Assembly (NCBI GenBank): GCA_037130755.1
Contig: JBAXSI010000004.1
Location: forward strand, 32,386 to 96,385
Source: UBA10649 sp037130755
GTDB taxonomy: Bacteria; Actinomycetota; Actinomycetes; S36-B12
Length of the DNA: 64,000 bases
Direction of reading: 5' to 3'
Part shown: piece by piece, positions 43,281-52,722 of the stretch
Position numbering within the stretch: the stretch's first letter is position 1
How the letters are laid out: every line of letters begins with the position of its first letter
Position numbers and translations under genes: made by a program
Notes under the pieces: generated by a model
Told to the model about the DNA's origin: nothing
The model's database searches: none
The model's input: the letters and a program-made list of their open reading frames with translations, nothing else

Positions 43281-44233
43281 GCGCCACCGCCAGAAAGCTC
43301 TACGACGAGATCACCCTTCCCACCAGTCCCCCCGAGTATGACGGGGAGGCCTACTCGCAGGCTGAGGAGATCGTCGCCGCCTTCGACAACGCCGACGGCA
43401 CGGAGTACGCGACGCGTGGAGCCAAGGGCGCACGCTCGGGCCGACCCAACCTGAGGATGGTCTCGCCGCTGCGCCCCGAGCGGGCCAGCCGTGGCGTGTT
43501 CGCACTCGTGGTGGTCGGGATGCTCATCGTCGGGATGGTCGTGATCCTGGTCATCAACACGTCACTCGCGCAGGGCGCCTTCACGGTGAGCGAACTGCAG
43601 GCCCAGCAGGCAGGACTCACGCAGCAGGAGCAGGCCCTTTCGCAGGCCGTCGCTGCGGCGGCCGCTCCGGAGGCGCTCGAGAAGGCCGCTCGCGCCATGG
43701 GGATGGTGCCCAGTCAGAATCCCGTCTTCCTCAAGCTGCCCAAGGGCAAGATCCTCGGCAAGCCCACCGCCGCTCCCGGCGGCGGGGCGGCCGAGCCGGC
43801 ACTCAAGACACCCGCTGACGCCACGGCAAGCGAAGCGGTCGACAACGCGTCGGTCGGTACCGATCTGCCGATCGCACCCGGCGTCAACTACGACCCGGCG
43901 GCCGTCGATGCTGCAGCGGCGCAGGCGAAGGCAGCGAACGGCACATCGGTGCCTTTGACGCTGACCGGCGAAGCAGCAACCGTTCAGGCACCGGCGGCCT
44001 CAGCTGCAGCAGGCCTCGCGCTGAGTGCATCTGGCGGCGTGCCCGTGCAGTCGGCCCGGCCCATCAAGCACGTGGACACGAAGGTGACTGACGGCACCAA
44101 GCCAAGCGCTGCGAAGCCGAAGGGCGCGGGGAAGCGGTCGGAGACGTCGCTGTGGAGTGATTCCACGGTCATCGACGTGACTGGGCCGTTGGCAAGCAAT
44201 GACGCTGGGCTCGTAGCGGTGCCGGTGAACTGA
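43277..44233 (+). CDS. ftsL: FtsL-like division protein
   Basis: A 318-residue bitopic protein placed between rsmH and ftsI, where FtsL is expected. Residues 1-72 are cytosolic, a membrane helix spans about 74-95 (VFALVVVGMLIVGMVVILVI), and a short coiled coil follows (QAQQAGLTQQEQALSQAV) with the PEALEKAARAMGMVP motif common in FtsL proteins. The periplasmic C-terminus is a long Ala/Pro-rich low-complexity extension, making it much longer than usual FtsL (about 100-200 residues). ATG 43277 overlaps the rsmH stop. FtsL stabilises the FtsQ-FtsB-FtsL complex that activates FtsW/FtsI. Identity rests on topology and position more than on sequence. Confidence 0.82.
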   Translation: MSATARKLYDEITLPTSPPEYDGEAYSQAEEIVAAFDNADGTEYATRGAKGARSGRPNLRMVSPLRPERASRGVFALVVVGMLIVGMVVILVINTSLAQGAFTVSELQAQQAGLTQQEQALSQAVAAAAAPEALEKAARAMGMVPSQNPVFLKLPKGKILGKPTAAPGGGAAEPALKTPADATASEAVDNASVGTDLPIAPGVNYDPAAVDAAAAQAKAANGTSVPLTLTGEAATVQAPAASAAAGLALSASGGVPVQSARPIKHVDTKVTDGTKPSAAKPKGAGKRSETSLWSDSTVIDVTGPLASNDAGLVAVPVN

Positions 44234-44276
44234 TGCCAACTGAGGTGAGCCGCCCTGAAGGCAATGCGAGGGCGGC

Positions 44277-46070
44277 ATGACGCGAACTGCTCAGCCAATC
44301 CGTCGTCCCGCGCCGCAGCAGTACCGCCCTCAAAGCCGACCACGTCGTCCCTTCGTCCTGGCCGACTCGCATCGCCGAGGCACCCTCCTGCTGATCGCCA
44401 CGGCGGTCATCCTCACGGTGTTCGGTGGCCGCCTCATCGACCTGCAGGCGGTCAAGGGTGAGGCGCTCGCGTCTGCAGCACTCGACCAGCGCCTGCGCAC
44501 TCAGGCCATCCCGGCAACGCGCGGAACGATTCTCGACGCGGACGGTCAGCCGCTGGCCGTCACCGCCGAGGCACGCAATGTCACCGCGGACCAGACGCTG
44601 ATCACCGATCCCGCGGGAGTGGCAGCCCAGTTGGGCCCGGTCCTGGGCGTCGATCCGGCCGTCCTCGGCCCACGCCTGACCGGTGACCGCCGCTTCATCT
44701 ACGTCGCCAAGGTGATCACCCCCGAGCAATGGGATCGCATCGACGCCCTGCGACTGCCCGGGATCTTCAGCGAGCCAGCGACGCGACGCGTGTATCCAGC
44801 GGGCGACCTGGCGGCCAACATCGTCGGCTTCGTGGGTGCGGACGGTGCCGGACTCGGCGGGATGGAGTACGCCTTCAACTCCCAACTGGCGGGGACGGAC
44901 GGCACTCAGACCTTCGAGCGCGGTCCCGGCGGTCGCGTGATCCCGACCGGCGCCAACTCGCTGACCGCTGCACAGCCGGGCACCACCATCCAATTGACCA
45001 TTGACCGCGACATCCAGTACGTAGCGCAGCAGACGCTCGCCGCCAAGGTGGCCCAGTCGCACGCGGACAGCGGCACCATCGTCGTCATGGACCCCAAGAC
45101 CGGGAACATCCTCGCGCTGGCGACCGTCCCGACCTTCGATCCGAACAAGCCTGGTGCCTCCAATGCCACGAATCGTGGCAACCGGGCGCTGACTGACGTG
45201 TTCGAGCCCGGTTCGACCAGCAAGCTGATGACTCTCGCGGCGGTGGTCGACCAGGGCAAGGCGAACGCCTACTCGGCCTTCACCGTCCCTGGCTCAATGA
45301 AGCGAGGCGACAAGATCTTCCACGATCACTACGTGCACGGCACCGTGGGGCTGACACTGGCCGGAATCATGGCCAAGTCGAGCAACATCGGGACCATCCA
45401 GGCGGCGGAGCGGATCGGCGGCCGCAAGCTCTACAAGTACCTGAAGAGGTTCGGAGTGGGCGAGCCGACCGGCCTCAACTTCCCGGGCGAGTCCAGCGGC
45501 TTCGTACCCCAGCATGCGGACTGGTCGCCCACCTCGTTCCCGACGATCGCTTTCGGCCAGGGTCTCAGCGTCAACGCGGTGCAGGGCGCCAGCGTGTTCG
45601 CGACGATTGCGAACGACGGCGTGCGCGTGCAGCCCAGCCTTGTGCAGCTGGTCATCAACGCGGACGGCACGACGACTGAGCCCCCTGCACCCAAGTCGAC
45701 TCGGGTGGTCAGTCCGGACACGGCCAAGCAGATGCGCGCGATGCTCGAGTCGGTCGTGCTGCCCGGTGGCACCGCGCCGATGGCGGCGATCCCCGGGTAC
45801 CGCGTCGGCGGCAAGACGGGAACGGCCCAGGCGTTCGATGAGAACTGCCACTGCTATCGCGGCGTGGTCGCGTCCTTCATCGGCATCGCGCCCGCCGACA
45901 ATCCGCAACTGGTCGTGGCCGTGTCGATCTTCAACCCCAAGACCGGGCACTTCGGCGGCGAGCTCGGTGGCCCGGTGTTCAAGCGCGTGATGACGTACGC
46001 GCTTCAGGCTCGCAAGATCCCGCCGACCGGAACCCCGGCCCCCAGGCTGCCCCTGACATTCGGCGGGTAG
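44277..46070 (+). CDS. ftsI: Septal peptidoglycan transpeptidase FtsI (class B PBP)
   Basis: A 597-residue class B penicillin-binding protein. It has a cytosolic basic N-terminus, one membrane helix (residues 37-54), and a dimerisation/pedestal domain with RTQAIPATRGTILDADGQPLA. The transpeptidase domain carries the three active-site boxes: STSK in VFEPGSTSKLM, SSN in IMAKSSNIG and KTG in VGGKTGTAQAF. No PASTA domains follow. It crosslinks septal peptidoglycan with FtsW. It lies 43 bases after ftsL and four before murE. Confidence 0.95.
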   Translation: MTRTAQPIRRPAPQQYRPQSRPRRPFVLADSHRRGTLLLIATAVILTVFGGRLIDLQAVKGEALASAALDQRLRTQAIPATRGTILDADGQPLAVTAEARNVTADQTLITDPAGVAAQLGPVLGVDPAVLGPRLTGDRRFIYVAKVITPEQWDRIDALRLPGIFSEPATRRVYPAGDLAANIVGFVGADGAGLGGMEYAFNSQLAGTDGTQTFERGPGGRVIPTGANSLTAAQPGTTIQLTIDRDIQYVAQQTLAAKVAQSHADSGTIVVMDPKTGNILALATVPTFDPNKPGASNATNRGNRALTDVFEPGSTSKLMTLAAVVDQGKANAYSAFTVPGSMKRGDKIFHDHYVHGTVGLTLAGIMAKSSNIGTIQAAERIGGRKLYKYLKRFGVGEPTGLNFPGESSGFVPQHADWSPTSFPTIAFGQGLSVNAVQGASVFATIANDGVRVQPSLVQLVINADGTTTEPPAPKSTRVVSPDTAKQMRAMLESVVLPGGTAPMAAIPGYRVGGKTGTAQAFDENCHCYRGVVASFIGIAPADNPQLVVAVSIFNPKTGHFGGELGGPVFKRVMTYALQARKIPPTGTPAPRLPLTFGG

Positions 46071-46074
46071 TCCC

Positions 46075-47583
46075 ATGCCAACTCCGCTGCGGCCGCTGCA
46101 GCACCCGGTGCGACTGGGCGAGATAGCCGTCCTGATCGGAGTGGATGCCGGTCCGGCAGTCGACCTGCCCGTGGCCGGGGTGACGCTCGACTCGCGGGCC
46201 GCGTTGCCCGGCGACCTCTACGCGGCCCTGCCCGGGCACGTCACTCACGGTGCGCGCTTTGCCGGCGATGCGGTGGCCGCGGGCGCCGCCGCCATCCTCA
46301 CCGATGCTGACGGGCTGCTCGCCTGTGCGGGTCTCGGCGTGCCCGTCCTCGTCCGCGAGGATCCGCGCAGCGTTCTCGGAAGTGTCGCGGCCTTGATCTA
46401 CGGCGAACCCGGGAACACGCTTACGCTGCTTGGCGTCACAGGGACGAACGGGAAGACGACCGTGGCCGCGATGGTGGAGTCCGGCCTCCGGTCCGCCGGT
46501 CGGGTCACGGGCCTGATCGGGACCGTGGGAGTGCACATCGCCGGCGAGGTCCACGTCGGTGCTCGCACGACGCCCGAGGCGCCTGACCTGCAGGCGATCC
46601 TTGCCGTCATGCGTGAGCGGGCAGTGGATGCCGTCGTGATGGAGGTCAGCAGCATCGCGCTGGACGAGCATCGGGTGGATGGCGTCATCTACGACATCGC
46701 CGGCTTCACGAACCTGAGTCAGGACCACCTCGACTATCACGGCGACATGCAGGCGTACTTCGAAGCGAAGACGCGCCTGTTCACTCCCCAGCATTCGCGG
46801 CTCGGCATCGTCGGAGTCGATGACGACTGGGGTCGACTGCTGGTCGAAAGGGCTGAGGTGCCAGTCGACACCTGGTCGCTCGTCGATCCGCGGGCGACAT
46901 GGTCGCTGCAGCGCAGTGGCGACGACCGACTGGTCATCGGCCCAGACGGCGAGCAGCAACGCTTGCCGGTGCCGATGCCCGGCTCGTTCAACGTGGCGAA
47001 TGCGCTATGCGCCTACGCCATGCTCCGTCGAGCGGGCGTGGACTCGACTCGCGCAGCAGCGGGCATCGCGCTGGCACGCGTCCCCGGGCGCATGCAGGTC
47101 GTCAATGGTCCGTCTGACGTCATGGGCATCGTCGACTACGCCCATTCGCCCGACGCGATCGAGCGAGTGCTCAGGGCCGCACGCGAGTCGACCTCAGGCA
47201 AGGTCATCGCCGTGCTCGGTGCAGGAGGGGATCGAGATCGCGGGAAGCGTCCCATCATGGGCCACACGGCCGCCAGCCTCGCGGACGTGATCGTCATCAC
47301 GGATGACAATCCTCGGTCGGAGGAGCCGTCGTCCATCCGCGAGGCCGTCCGCGAAGGGGCGAACTCCGCGCCACCCGCGACTCGCGCAGAGATCCATGAA
47401 GTGGCCGACCGGGCGGCAGCCATTACGGTTGCAGTGGGGTTGGCCGAGGCGGGAGACGTGGTCTTAGTGCTGGGCAAGGGGCACGAGCAGGGTCAGGACG
47501 TTGCCGGGGTCATCACCCCATTCGACGACGTGACCGAGCTCGAGCGCGCCCTGGGCGCATCTTCTCTACCGGGAACGCCGTGA
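46075..47583 (+). CDS. murE: UDP-MurNAc-dipeptide:meso-diaminopimelate ligase
   Basis: A 502-residue Mur ligase that adds the third residue of the stem peptide. The ATP loop GVTGTNGKTTVAAM is near residue 120, the carbamylated-lysine helix region reads DYHGDMQAYFEAKTRLF, and the substrate motif DDNPRSEEPS is in the third domain. DNPR indicates meso-diaminopimelate rather than lysine. The stop overlaps the murF start (GTGA), beginning an almost continuous series of coupled genes through ftsQ. Confidence 0.95.
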   Translation: MPTPLRPLQHPVRLGEIAVLIGVDAGPAVDLPVAGVTLDSRAALPGDLYAALPGHVTHGARFAGDAVAAGAAAILTDADGLLACAGLGVPVLVREDPRSVLGSVAALIYGEPGNTLTLLGVTGTNGKTTVAAMVESGLRSAGRVTGLIGTVGVHIAGEVHVGARTTPEAPDLQAILAVMRERAVDAVVMEVSSIALDEHRVDGVIYDIAGFTNLSQDHLDYHGDMQAYFEAKTRLFTPQHSRLGIVGVDDDWGRLLVERAEVPVDTWSLVDPRATWSLQRSGDDRLVIGPDGEQQRLPVPMPGSFNVANALCAYAMLRRAGVDSTRAAAGIALARVPGRMQVVNGPSDVMGIVDYAHSPDAIERVLRAARESTSGKVIAVLGAGGDRDRGKRPIMGHTAASLADVIVITDDNPRSEEPSSIREAVREGANSAPPATRAEIHEVADRAAAITVAVGLAEAGDVVLVLGKGHEQGQDVAGVITPFDDVTELERALGASSLPGTP

Positions 47584-48986
47584 TCACGCACACCGCGACC
47601 CAGATCGCGGAGGCGGTCGGCGGCGCGCTGCATGGCGCTGACCCTGAGGCGAAGGTTGTCGACGTCGTGGTCGATTCCCGCGCGGCAGTCCCCGGCAGCA
47701 TGTACGTCGCGATCGCCGGCGAGCGAGTCGACGGCCACGACTACGCGGTGGCCGCCGTTGATGCGGGTTCGACGGTAGTGCTCGCTGCGCGACCACTCAG
47801 CCGCGCCGACGGCTCAGCACTGCCGTGCATCGTCGTCGATGATCCCGTGATCGCGCTAGGTCGACTTGCCCACGAGGTCCTCGATCGTCGCCTCACCTGC
47901 AAGGTCGCTGCCATCACCGGCTCGAGCGGCAAGACGAGCACCAAGGATCTGCTTGGCGCGATCCTCAGCCGCGCGGGCGCAACGGTGAGCCCACAGGGTT
48001 CGTTCAATACCGAGGTCGGCGTGCCCCTGACGATCCTGCGGGCCGATGAGCAGACCGAGTACCTGGTCGTCGAGATGGGCATGCGCGCACTGGGCCACAT
48101 CTCGTACCTGACCGACATCTGCCAGCCTGATGTCGGCCTTGTCATCAACGTCGGCAGCGCCCATGTCGGGATGCTCGGCTCTCGGGAGGCGATCGCCGAG
48201 GCCAAGGGCGAGCTTGTCGCGAGCCTGCGTCCTGATGGCGTGGCCGTGCTCAACGGTGACGATCCCCTTGTCCGGCCCATGGCCGCGCGCACCAGTGCGA
48301 CAGTCGTCCTGTTCGGCGAAGCGCCGACCGCGGACCTGCGTGCCAGCGATGTCGTACTCGATGCCGATGCGCGGCCTTCCTTCACGATGACCGACCAGCG
48401 CTCGGGCGATTCGGCCCGGGTCACCTTGCACCTCAGTGGCGAGCACTACGTCTCCAATGCGCTGGGCGCAGCCGCGGTTGCGATAGCGCTCGGAGTGCCG
48501 CTTGCCGATGCGGCGTCCGCCCTTTCGGCAGCCGCGCCGCAGAGCAAGTGGCGCATGGAGGTGACCGAGTCGCCGGCCGGCTTCACGGTGATCAACGACG
48601 CATACAACGCGAATCCGGAGTCGACCCGCGCGGCGCTCAAGACCTTGGTCGCGATGGCCAATGGTCGACGAACGTGGGCCGTGCTGGGGGAGATGCGAGA
48701 GCTCGGCGAGGAGGCGCTCGTCGAGCACGATGCGATCGGACGCCTCGCGGTGCGGCTGGACGTGTCTCGACTCGTGTGCGTTGGAGAGGGCACTCGTGTG
48801 ATGCATCTGGCCGCGAGCAACGAGGGGTCGTGGGCAGACGAGTCGTCGTACGTGGCCGATGTGGACAGCGCGATAGCACTGTTGACCGCCGAAGTCCGGC
48901 CCGGCGACGTCGTGCTGGTGAAGGCATCGCGCAGCGTCGGCCTCGAGCGAGTGGCCCTGGCACTGATCGACGAGGTGACGGCATGA
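47580..48986 (+). CDS. murF: UDP-MurNAc-tripeptide D-alanyl-D-alanine ligase
   Basis: A 468-residue Mur ligase adding D-Ala-D-Ala to the UDP-MurNAc-tripeptide. Features are VDSRAAVPGSMYVAI near the N-terminus, the ATP loop AITGSSGKTSTKDLL, GSFNTEVGVPLTIL, the VEMGMRALGHI motif typical of MurF, and NDAYNANPESTRAAL in the C-terminal domain. The GTG start overlaps the murE stop and its own stop overlaps the mraY start. No ddl gene is in the window, so D-Ala-D-Ala must be made elsewhere. Confidence 0.95.
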   Translation: MITHTATQIAEAVGGALHGADPEAKVVDVVVDSRAAVPGSMYVAIAGERVDGHDYAVAAVDAGSTVVLAARPLSRADGSALPCIVVDDPVIALGRLAHEVLDRRLTCKVAAITGSSGKTSTKDLLGAILSRAGATVSPQGSFNTEVGVPLTILRADEQTEYLVVEMGMRALGHISYLTDICQPDVGLVINVGSAHVGMLGSREAIAEAKGELVASLRPDGVAVLNGDDPLVRPMAARTSATVVLFGEAPTADLRASDVVLDADARPSFTMTDQRSGDSARVTLHLSGEHYVSNALGAAAVAIALGVPLADAASALSAAAPQSKWRMEVTESPAGFTVINDAYNANPESTRAALKTLVAMANGRRTWAVLGEMRELGEEALVEHDAIGRLAVRLDVSRLVCVGEGTRVMHLAASNEGSWADESSYVADVDSAIALLTAEVRPGDVVLVKASRSVGLERVALALIDEVTA

Positions 48987-50050
48987 GGCTCGTCGTCATC
49001 TCCGCGACCATTGCGACGATCGTTGCATTGATCGGCACGCCTCTCCTCATCCGTTACCTGTCCCGTCACGGCTACTCGCAGGCGATTCGCGAGTCGAGCG
49101 AGGGGACCGTCTACCCGTCTCATGAGGGCAAGCGCGGTACGCCCTCGATGGGCGGCCTTGCGATCGTCATCGCGGTGGTCGTCGGCTACTTCGGGACGCA
49201 CCTGATCGTGTGGCGGCCGGTGAGCCCGTCCGGCCTTCTCATCTTGTTCCTGATGGTGGGCCTTGGATTGGTCGGCCTGGCTGACGACTACCTGAAGATC
49301 TTCCAGCAGCGCAGTACTGGCCTGCGGGCGCGCACGAAGCTGATCGGACAGGCCGTCGTCGCGTTCGCTTTCGCTTGGCTCTCGCTGCAGTTCCCCAACG
49401 CTGACGGCATCACGCCTGCCTCGCTGGCCGTGTCGTTCCTGCGAGACACGTCGTTCGTACTGCCGTTGGGGCTGTTCCTGCTGTGGGTGTGGTTCCTCGT
49501 CACGGCGACGACCAACGGAGTCAACCTGACCGACGGGCTCGACGGGCTTGCCACCGGCGCCGCGATCATGTCGTTCCTCGCCTATGTGCTGATCAGCGTG
49601 TGGCAGTACGGCCAGGCGTGCTCCCTGCAGGTGACCGAGTCCTGCTACGCGACCGCGAGTCCGATCGACCTGTCGATTGTTGCGGCCGCCTGCGCTGGCG
49701 CCACCTTCGGATTCCTCTGGTACAACACCGCTCCCGCTCGCATCTTCATGGGCGACACCGGATCGCTCGCCCTCGGCGGGGCGATCGCCGGTCTGGCGGT
49801 CTTCAGTCAGACTGAGCTGCTGCTCCCGTTGACGGCGGGCCTGTTCCTCATCACGGCGCTGTCAGTGATCCTGCAGGTGGGCTCGTTCAAGCTCACCGGC
49901 CGGCGCATCTTCCGCATGGCCCCGCTGCACCATCACTTCGAGATGCTCGGCTGGCCTGAGATCCAGATCGTCGTGCGCTTCTGGATCATCCAGGGACTCT
50001 GTATCGGAGCGGGCCTGTCGTTGTTCTATGCCGAATGGGTGCGGTCATGA
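48983..50050 (+). CDS. mraY: Phospho-N-acetylmuramoyl-pentapeptide transferase
   Basis: A 355-residue polytopic enzyme with about ten helices that transfers phospho-MurNAc-pentapeptide to undecaprenyl phosphate, giving lipid I. Conserved loops are HEGKRGTPSMGGL, GLADDYLK with the Asp pair, TTNGVNLTDGLDGLA, FLWYNTAPARIFMGDTGSLA and MAPLHHHFEMLGWPE with the catalytic-region histidines. ATG 48983 overlaps the murF stop. Open frame upstream of it is inside murF and was discarded. Confidence 0.95.
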   Translation: MRLVVISATIATIVALIGTPLLIRYLSRHGYSQAIRESSEGTVYPSHEGKRGTPSMGGLAIVIAVVVGYFGTHLIVWRPVSPSGLLILFLMVGLGLVGLADDYLKIFQQRSTGLRARTKLIGQAVVAFAFAWLSLQFPNADGITPASLAVSFLRDTSFVLPLGLFLLWVWFLVTATTNGVNLTDGLDGLATGAAIMSFLAYVLISVWQYGQACSLQVTESCYATASPIDLSIVAAACAGATFGFLWYNTAPARIFMGDTGSLALGGAIAGLAVFSQTELLLPLTAGLFLITALSVILQVGSFKLTGRRIFRMAPLHHHFEMLGWPEIQIVVRFWIIQGLCIGAGLSLFYAEWVRS

Positions 50051-51504
50051 CGGCGGGCGTCGATGACCTTGATCGGACATCCGACTGGTCAGCCTGGCAC
50101 GTGACGGTCGTCGGAATCGGCATCGCCGGGTTCGCGGCCGCCGATGCGCTCTCGCAGCTCGGCGCACAGGTCACCCTGGTCGACGCAGCCGAAGGTGAGC
50201 GCCAACGGGAGAGAGCCGAGATCCTTGACGTTATCGGGGTTCGCGTCCTACTGGGCCATGCCGGGCCTGCGCCCGAGGGAACTGATGTGCTCGTCGTGTC
50301 TCCCGGCCTGCGTCCATCCGCGGACATCATCGTGGACGCACTGGAGCGCGGAATCCCCGTATGGGGCGAACTTGAGCTGGCATGGCGACTCCGCGACCCG
50401 CAGGCCGCTGCCGCGTGGCTGTGCGTGACCGGCACCAATGGGAAGACGACCACGACACTGATGCTCGAATCGATGCTGCGCGCCGCCGGATATCGCACGA
50501 CGTCGGCAGGGAACATCGGCATGTCGTTGGTCGATGTCGTGATGCACGACCAACTGGACGTCATTGCCGTGGAGGTGGGTGCGCCGCAACTTCCCTTCCT
50601 GCACTCGATGAGCCCGGTCGCGTCGGTGTGCCTCAACATCGCCGATGACCACATCGACCACTTCGGATCGATGGAGGCCTATCGTGCCGCGAAGGCACGC
50701 ATCTATGAGCGCACGCAGGAGGCCGCCGTCTACAACGTCCAGGACGAGGTGACGATGCGGATGGTCGAGGAGGCCGATGTCGTCGAGGGCTGCCGGGCCA
50801 TCGGCTTCACGCTGGGCGTCCCGGGCATCTCGATGGTGGGCGTCGTCGACGACCTGCTGGTCGACCGGGCGTTCGTGCAGGAGCGCGGGGAGAACGCGCA
50901 GGAGCTCGGCCATGTGACGGATGTCCATCCACTCGCACCCCACAACGTCGCCAATGCGTTGGCCGCTGCGGCGCTCGCCCGGGCGTTCGGTGTACCGCCG
51001 CTGGCAGTGCGTGATGGATTGCGCGCGTTCGAGCCCGCCGCGCACCGGATCGCCACGGTCGGAACGGTGGCCGACGTCACGTATATCGACGACTCGAAGG
51101 CGACCAATGCGCACGCCGCACAGACCTCGCTGGCCGCCTACAAGCCCATCGTGTGGATCGCAGGGGGGATGGCCAAGGGACAGGTCTTCGACGACCTTGT
51201 TCTGCGCACGCGCGATCGTCTTCGAGGCGTCGTGCTGCTCGGGGTGGACCGCGAAGTCATCGCGCAGGCGCTGGCCCGACACGCACCAGATATCCCGGTG
51301 ATCGCGGTCGAGAGCCGAGAGACTGGTGCCATGGTCGACGTCGTCCGCAACGCCGCTCGACTGGCGCGTCCGGGCGACACGGTTCTGCTTGCACCGGGTT
51401 GCGCATCCTGGGACATGTTTCGCGACTACACGGACCGTGGCAGGCAGTTTGCCGAGGCCGTGGCACAACTGCCCGGGTTCGCCTCTCCGGGAGATCGCCC
51501 ATGA
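50047..51504 (+). CDS. murD: UDP-MurNAc-L-alanine:D-glutamate ligase
   Basis: A 485-residue Mur ligase adding D-Glu to UDP-MurNAc-L-Ala. The N-terminal Rossmann strand is WHVTVVGIGIAGFAAADAL, the ATP loop is CVTGTNGKTTTTLML, then NIADDHIDHFGSMEAYRAAKARIY and the C-terminal YIDDSKATNAHAA. Two in-frame starts exist: ATG 50035, 16 bases inside mraY, and ATG 50047, which overlaps the mraY stop as ATGA. The second matches the operon's pattern and is preferred. The stop overlaps ftsW. Confidence 0.94.
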   Translation: MTAGVDDLDRTSDWSAWHVTVVGIGIAGFAAADALSQLGAQVTLVDAAEGERQRERAEILDVIGVRVLLGHAGPAPEGTDVLVVSPGLRPSADIIVDALERGIPVWGELELAWRLRDPQAAAAWLCVTGTNGKTTTTLMLESMLRAAGYRTTSAGNIGMSLVDVVMHDQLDVIAVEVGAPQLPFLHSMSPVASVCLNIADDHIDHFGSMEAYRAAKARIYERTQEAAVYNVQDEVTMRMVEEADVVEGCRAIGFTLGVPGISMVGVVDDLLVDRAFVQERGENAQELGHVTDVHPLAPHNVANALAAAALARAFGVPPLAVRDGLRAFEPAAHRIATVGTVADVTYIDDSKATNAHAAQTSLAAYKPIVWIAGGMAKGQVFDDLVLRTRDRLRGVVLLGVDREVIAQALARHAPDIPVIAVESRETGAMVDVVRNAARLARPGDTVLLAPGCASWDMFRDYTDRGRQFAEAVAQLPGFASPGDRP

Positions 51505-52718
51505 GCCAGACGACCACGCCGCTCGACGGCGTCGATGAGGCGCGACCGGAGGGGAACAGGCTCGCCCTCCTGCTGAACCATCCGCTGAGCACCTACTACC
51601 TGCTGCTCGGCACGACGCTGCTGCTGCTGATCCTCGGGCTGATCATGGTCCTGTCGGCATCGAGCATCGAGAGCTACAAGGTGTTCGGATCGTCGTACAC
51701 ACTTGTGCAACGACAGGCGCTTTTCGCGGTGCTGGGCGTTGTCATCATGGCCTTCGCGTCACGGACTTCGGTCCAGTTCTGGCGCGGGTCCGCGCTGGTC
51801 CTGTTCATCGTTGCCTTCGGGCTGCTGGTCGCCGTGCTCGCGATCGGCGTCGAGGTCGCCGGGCAGCGGAACTGGATCGACCTGTTCGGGCCCTTCCGGC
51901 TGCAGCCCTCGGAGTTCGCGAAGCTCGCGTTGGTGGTGTGGGGCGCCTCCCTGCTGACGCGCAAGGACCGTCCGCTCGACAGCTGGAACCGGCTGCTCCT
52001 GCCACTGCTGCCCGTCGCCGTGATCATGATGGGACTGGTCCTCGCTGAGGGCGACTTCGGCAACACGCTGATGCTGGCCGCGATCACGATGGGCATGCTG
52101 TTCGCCGCCGGTGCGCCGATGCGACTGTTCGTCATCATGGGCGGGGTCCTCGTGGCCGGAGTAGTCGTCCTGACGATCGCAGCCCCCTACCGGATGCAGC
52201 GGTTCACGTCCTGGCTTCATCCCGGTGACGATCCCCTGGGATTCGGCTGGCAGGTTCAGCAGGGCCAATATGCATTGGGAACCGGCGGATTCTGGGGTGT
52301 CGGCCTCGGCGCGAGCCGTGAGAAGTGGGGCTCGCTCCCTGAGGCGCACACCGACTTCATCTTCCCGGTCATCGGTGAGGAGCTCGGGCTGTTCGGCACC
52401 GTCTCGGTCCTCGTGCTGTTCGGACTCCTCACTTTCGCGATCTTCCGGTTGTGCCTGAACACCCAGGACCCCTTCGTGCGACTGGCGTCAGCTGGCGTCG
52501 GCTCGTGGATCGTCATCCAGGCAGTGACGAACATCGGCGCGGTGCTCGGCATCCTGCCGATCACCGGAGTCCCCCTGCCGCTGGTGTCCTATGGCGGGTC
52601 GTCCCTTCTTCCCACACTTCTCGCCCTCGGCATGCTGATGGCGTTCTCCAAGCAGGAGCCGGGAGCCCGCAAGGCACTGCGGCGAAAGAGCACTGCGCAG
52701 GCACTGCGGCGGCGTTGA
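51501..52718 (+). CDS. ftsW: Septal peptidoglycan polymerase FtsW (SEDS family)
   Basis: A 405-residue SEDS glycosyltransferase with about ten helices that polymerises lipid II at the septum with FtsI. Family features: an N-terminal cytosolic stretch, LILGLIMVLSASSIES in helix 1, AGQRNWIDLFGPFRLQPSEF, the loop WLHPGDDPLGFGWQVQQGQY, AHTDFIFPVIGEELG containing the catalytic-region Asp, and the C-terminal PLPLVSYGGSS. ATG 51501 overlaps the murD stop. The longer frame back to 51153 is antisense-free but lies inside murD. Confidence 0.95.
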   Translation: MSQTTTPLDGVDEARPEGNRLALLLNHPLSTYYLLLGTTLLLLILGLIMVLSASSIESYKVFGSSYTLVQRQALFAVLGVVIMAFASRTSVQFWRGSALVLFIVAFGLLVAVLAIGVEVAGQRNWIDLFGPFRLQPSEFAKLALVVWGASLLTRKDRPLDSWNRLLLPLLPVAVIMMGLVLAEGDFGNTLMLAAITMGMLFAAGAPMRLFVIMGGVLVAGVVVLTIAAPYRMQRFTSWLHPGDDPLGFGWQVQQGQYALGTGGFWGVGLGASREKWGSLPEAHTDFIFPVIGEELGLFGTVSVLVLFGLLTFAIFRLCLNTQDPFVRLASAGVGSWIVIQAVTNIGAVLGILPITGVPLPLVSYGGSSLLPTLLALGMLMAFSKQEPGARKALRRKSTAQALRRR

Positions 52719-52722
52719 GCCC

